A DNA stretch of 64,000 nt from Asaia astilbis JCM 15831. GTDB taxonomy: Bacteria; Pseudomonadota; Alphaproteobacteria; Acetobacterales; Acetobacteraceae. Location of the stretch: contig NZ_BAJT01000012.1 of assembly GCF_000613845.1 (NCBI RefSeq), positions 55,568 through 119,567 of the forward strand, in the 5' to 3' direction. A program made the position numbers and the translations under genes. The notes beneath the pieces were generated by a model. The model saw nothing but the letters and a program-made list of their open reading frames with translations, was not told where the DNA came from and made no database searches. Shown here in pieces: positions 62,492-64,000 of this stretch. Every line of letters begins with the position of its first letter. The first letter of the stretch is position 1.

Positions 62492-64000
62492 ATGACGAAC
62501 ACCTACACGACTATCAAGACAAATGCCGGACTTGCGCTTGAAACCTCCTCGCAGGCTGGTGGCGACAAGATCACTCTCACGCATATGGCGATTGGGGACG
62601 GCGGCGGGAGTGCTGTGACGCCAAATGCAGACCAAGCGGCACTTGTCCGCGAACAAGTGCGTCTGGCGCTGAATGCAATTGCTCCTAACCCGGATAATGC
62701 GAGCCAATTTACGGCAGAGGCGATAATCCCTGCTTCTTCAGGTGGTTTCACTTTGCGTGAAGCAGGGCTTTATACGGCGGACGGAGTTCTTTTCGCTGTC
62801 GCTAATCTTCCGCAGGTCTATAAACCAACGGCAACGGAAGGAGCATTCGGTCAGGTCGTGGTCACGATGACCTTCATCGCCGCCAATGCCTCGGAAGTAA
62901 ACTTAACAGTTGACGAGAATGTCTCTGTTGCTACCCGGTTGTGGGTGCAAAATTATGTTATCCCGGCGCACGTATTCGCTGGTGGGACATCAGGTCAATT
63001 ACTTGCGAAATCTTCGAATGAAGATGGCTCTTGGACATGGGTGGACCCAACAGCATCAGTGCATGTTCTTGTCGATACTGTTGAGGAAGACCAGATACTA
63101 GCCGCTAATCAAACGGCAATCACGTTATCAAAAGTGACCGCGAATGGTTTGGGTGTCTTCGTCAACGGCATCCGATTGAGAGATGATGAATGGTCGAAAG
63201 TTGACGACACGCATATCACGCTCAAACAGGCGCGTAATGACGGCGACCGCATTACACTCCTCCAGAATGAGCAGACAGGATATTCGGATGTCTTGCGAGC
63301 CAGCCGGAACTTATCTGATGTAGACGATGCCGATGTTGCTTTATCTAACCTGAGCGGTCTCTCCCTCAAAGGCGGACGTGTAGCGGGCGGTTTTGCTGTT
63401 GATAGCGGAAAAATCGAGCTGAATGGTCAAGCTGCGACGACCCGCATGATCGCGATGCAAAGCAACAATAACAATCGATTTGCGATTGCCTTAAGCCCTG
63501 CCTCGGAAAATGGGGGCAATGCAGGGTCAGATTTCACTATCACCCGATATGACGACAACGGAGCTGAGTTAGACTCGCCTCTCTCCGTGAAAAGATCAGA
63601 CGGAAGCGTGAACGTAGGAGCACTCACATGTGCAGACGTGCCAAACCTTCAAGACTCTTCGAACAATGCTGCAAACACAAGGTTCGTCGCGAATTTATTT
63701 AACACGGGTGCCATTCCGGATTGGTCGTTAGACTTTTCTCAGCTCATCAAAGGATACAAAAAATATTCATTGGTCGTATATAACGGCCTTTACTGGCGCT
63801 CAACCGCTGATGGCAACCTGACGACGCCCGGCGCAAGCGGAGCCGCGTGGACAAACTTCTTTGGCGGGTATCTGGCCACGTCCGGTCCAGCGCAATCCAG
63901 TTCGGCGTATACGGCTTTCACGAACGGTCTTTCTGCCAATAACCTTTCTGCTCCAAATGGGGCTGCTGACATCAAGATCAGTTCGGGCCTACGCATGGGT
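62492..64000 (+). CDS. Tail fibre protein gpH-like (3' end outside window)
   Basis: Open from ATG 62492 to the window end (503 codons). The N-terminal ~150 residues are the P2-type baseplate-binding domain (KITLTHMAIGDGGGSAVTPN, FTLREAGLYTADGVLFAVAN). The rest is a repetitive beta-rich shaft (GLGVFVNGIRLRDDEWSKVD; NLSDVDDADVALSNLSGLSL). It sets host range. Confidence 0.9.
   Translation, partial: MTNTYTTIKTNAGLALETSSQAGGDKITLTHMAIGDGGGSAVTPNADQAALVREQVRLALNAIAPNPDNASQFTAEAIIPASSGGFTLREAGLYTADGVLFAVANLPQVYKPTATEGAFGQVVVTMTFIAANASEVNLTVDENVSVATRLWVQNYVIPAHVFAGGTSGQLLAKSSNEDGSWTWVDPTASVHVLVDTVEEDQILAANQTAITLSKVTANGLGVFVNGIRLRDDEWSKVDDTHITLKQARNDGDRITLLQNEQTGYSDVLRASRNLSDVDDADVALSNLSGLSLKGGRVAGGFAVDSGKIELNGQAATTRMIAMQSNNNNRFAIALSPASENGGNAGSDFTITRYDDNGAELDSPLSVKRSDGSVNVGALTCADVPNLQDSSNNAANTRFVANLFNTGAIPDWSLDFSQLIKGYKKYSLVVYNGLYWRSTADGNLTTPGASGAAWTNFFGGYLATSGPAQSSSAYTAFTNGLSANNLSAPNGAADIKISSGLRMG

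Overview
The window looks like chromosome of an acetic acid bacterium (Acetobacteraceae). It opens with the end of a membrane sugar/polyol dehydrogenase (GMC flavoprotein plus triheme cytochrome c), and the core genes (uvrA, ssb, gyrA, coaD, cyclophilin) are alphaproteobacterial in style. Genus is not resolved from sequence alone. Two different phage-derived regions are inserted.

Layout. (1) 1-2123: GMC dehydrogenase C-terminus and its cytochrome subunit. (2) 2131-22040: a minus-strand head-tail gene set of the contractile (myovirus) type: TerS, TerL, portal, scaffold, N4-gp56-like capsid, connectors, sheath, tube, frameshifting chaperone, a very short tape-measure candidate, baseplate genes and fibre. 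A plus-strand XRE regulator lies at its right end. I see no integrase, replication or lysis gene in it. (3) 22508-28460: a plus-strand RND efflux operon (permease, membrane-fusion protein, outer-membrane lipoprotein). (4) 28535-37054: hydroxypyruvate-reductase-like gene and uvrA (minus), ssb, gyrA, coaD and cyclophilin (plus). (5) 37152-37227: tRNA-Lys(UUU), which marks the left end of a second prophage running off the window at 64000. Its minus-strand early half holds integrase, excisionase-like protein, helicase, primase-helicase, VRR nuclease, ParB-like protein, a repeat protein and a KilA-N antirepressor. A plus-strand ribbon-helix-helix regulator, a secreted 'moron' and a BRO antirepressor follow. 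The plus-strand late half holds a Mor-like activator, lysis cassette with nested spanins, lambda-type packaging and head genes, and P2-type baseplate V-W-J-I and fibre.

Data quality. At least a dozen genes, including gyrA, uvrA and coaD, are broken by single-base shifts. Nearly all are repaired by restoring one G (C on the other strand) in a G-run followed by C. Sequencing undercalls are the best explanation, so frameshifted genes are given here as one restored gene, not as pseudogenes.

Most notable: (a) nine copies of the palindrome AAACWGTTT (extended TGAAACWGTTTCA) spread through prophage 2 and not seen elsewhere in the window, resembling a stoperator-type repressor-site network; (b) the integrase-, lysis- and replication-free head-tail cassette, which could be a domesticated particle or gene-transfer-agent-like element; (c) four TGGC-N5-GCCA operator-like sites flanking its XRE regulator, two of them lying towards the efflux operon.
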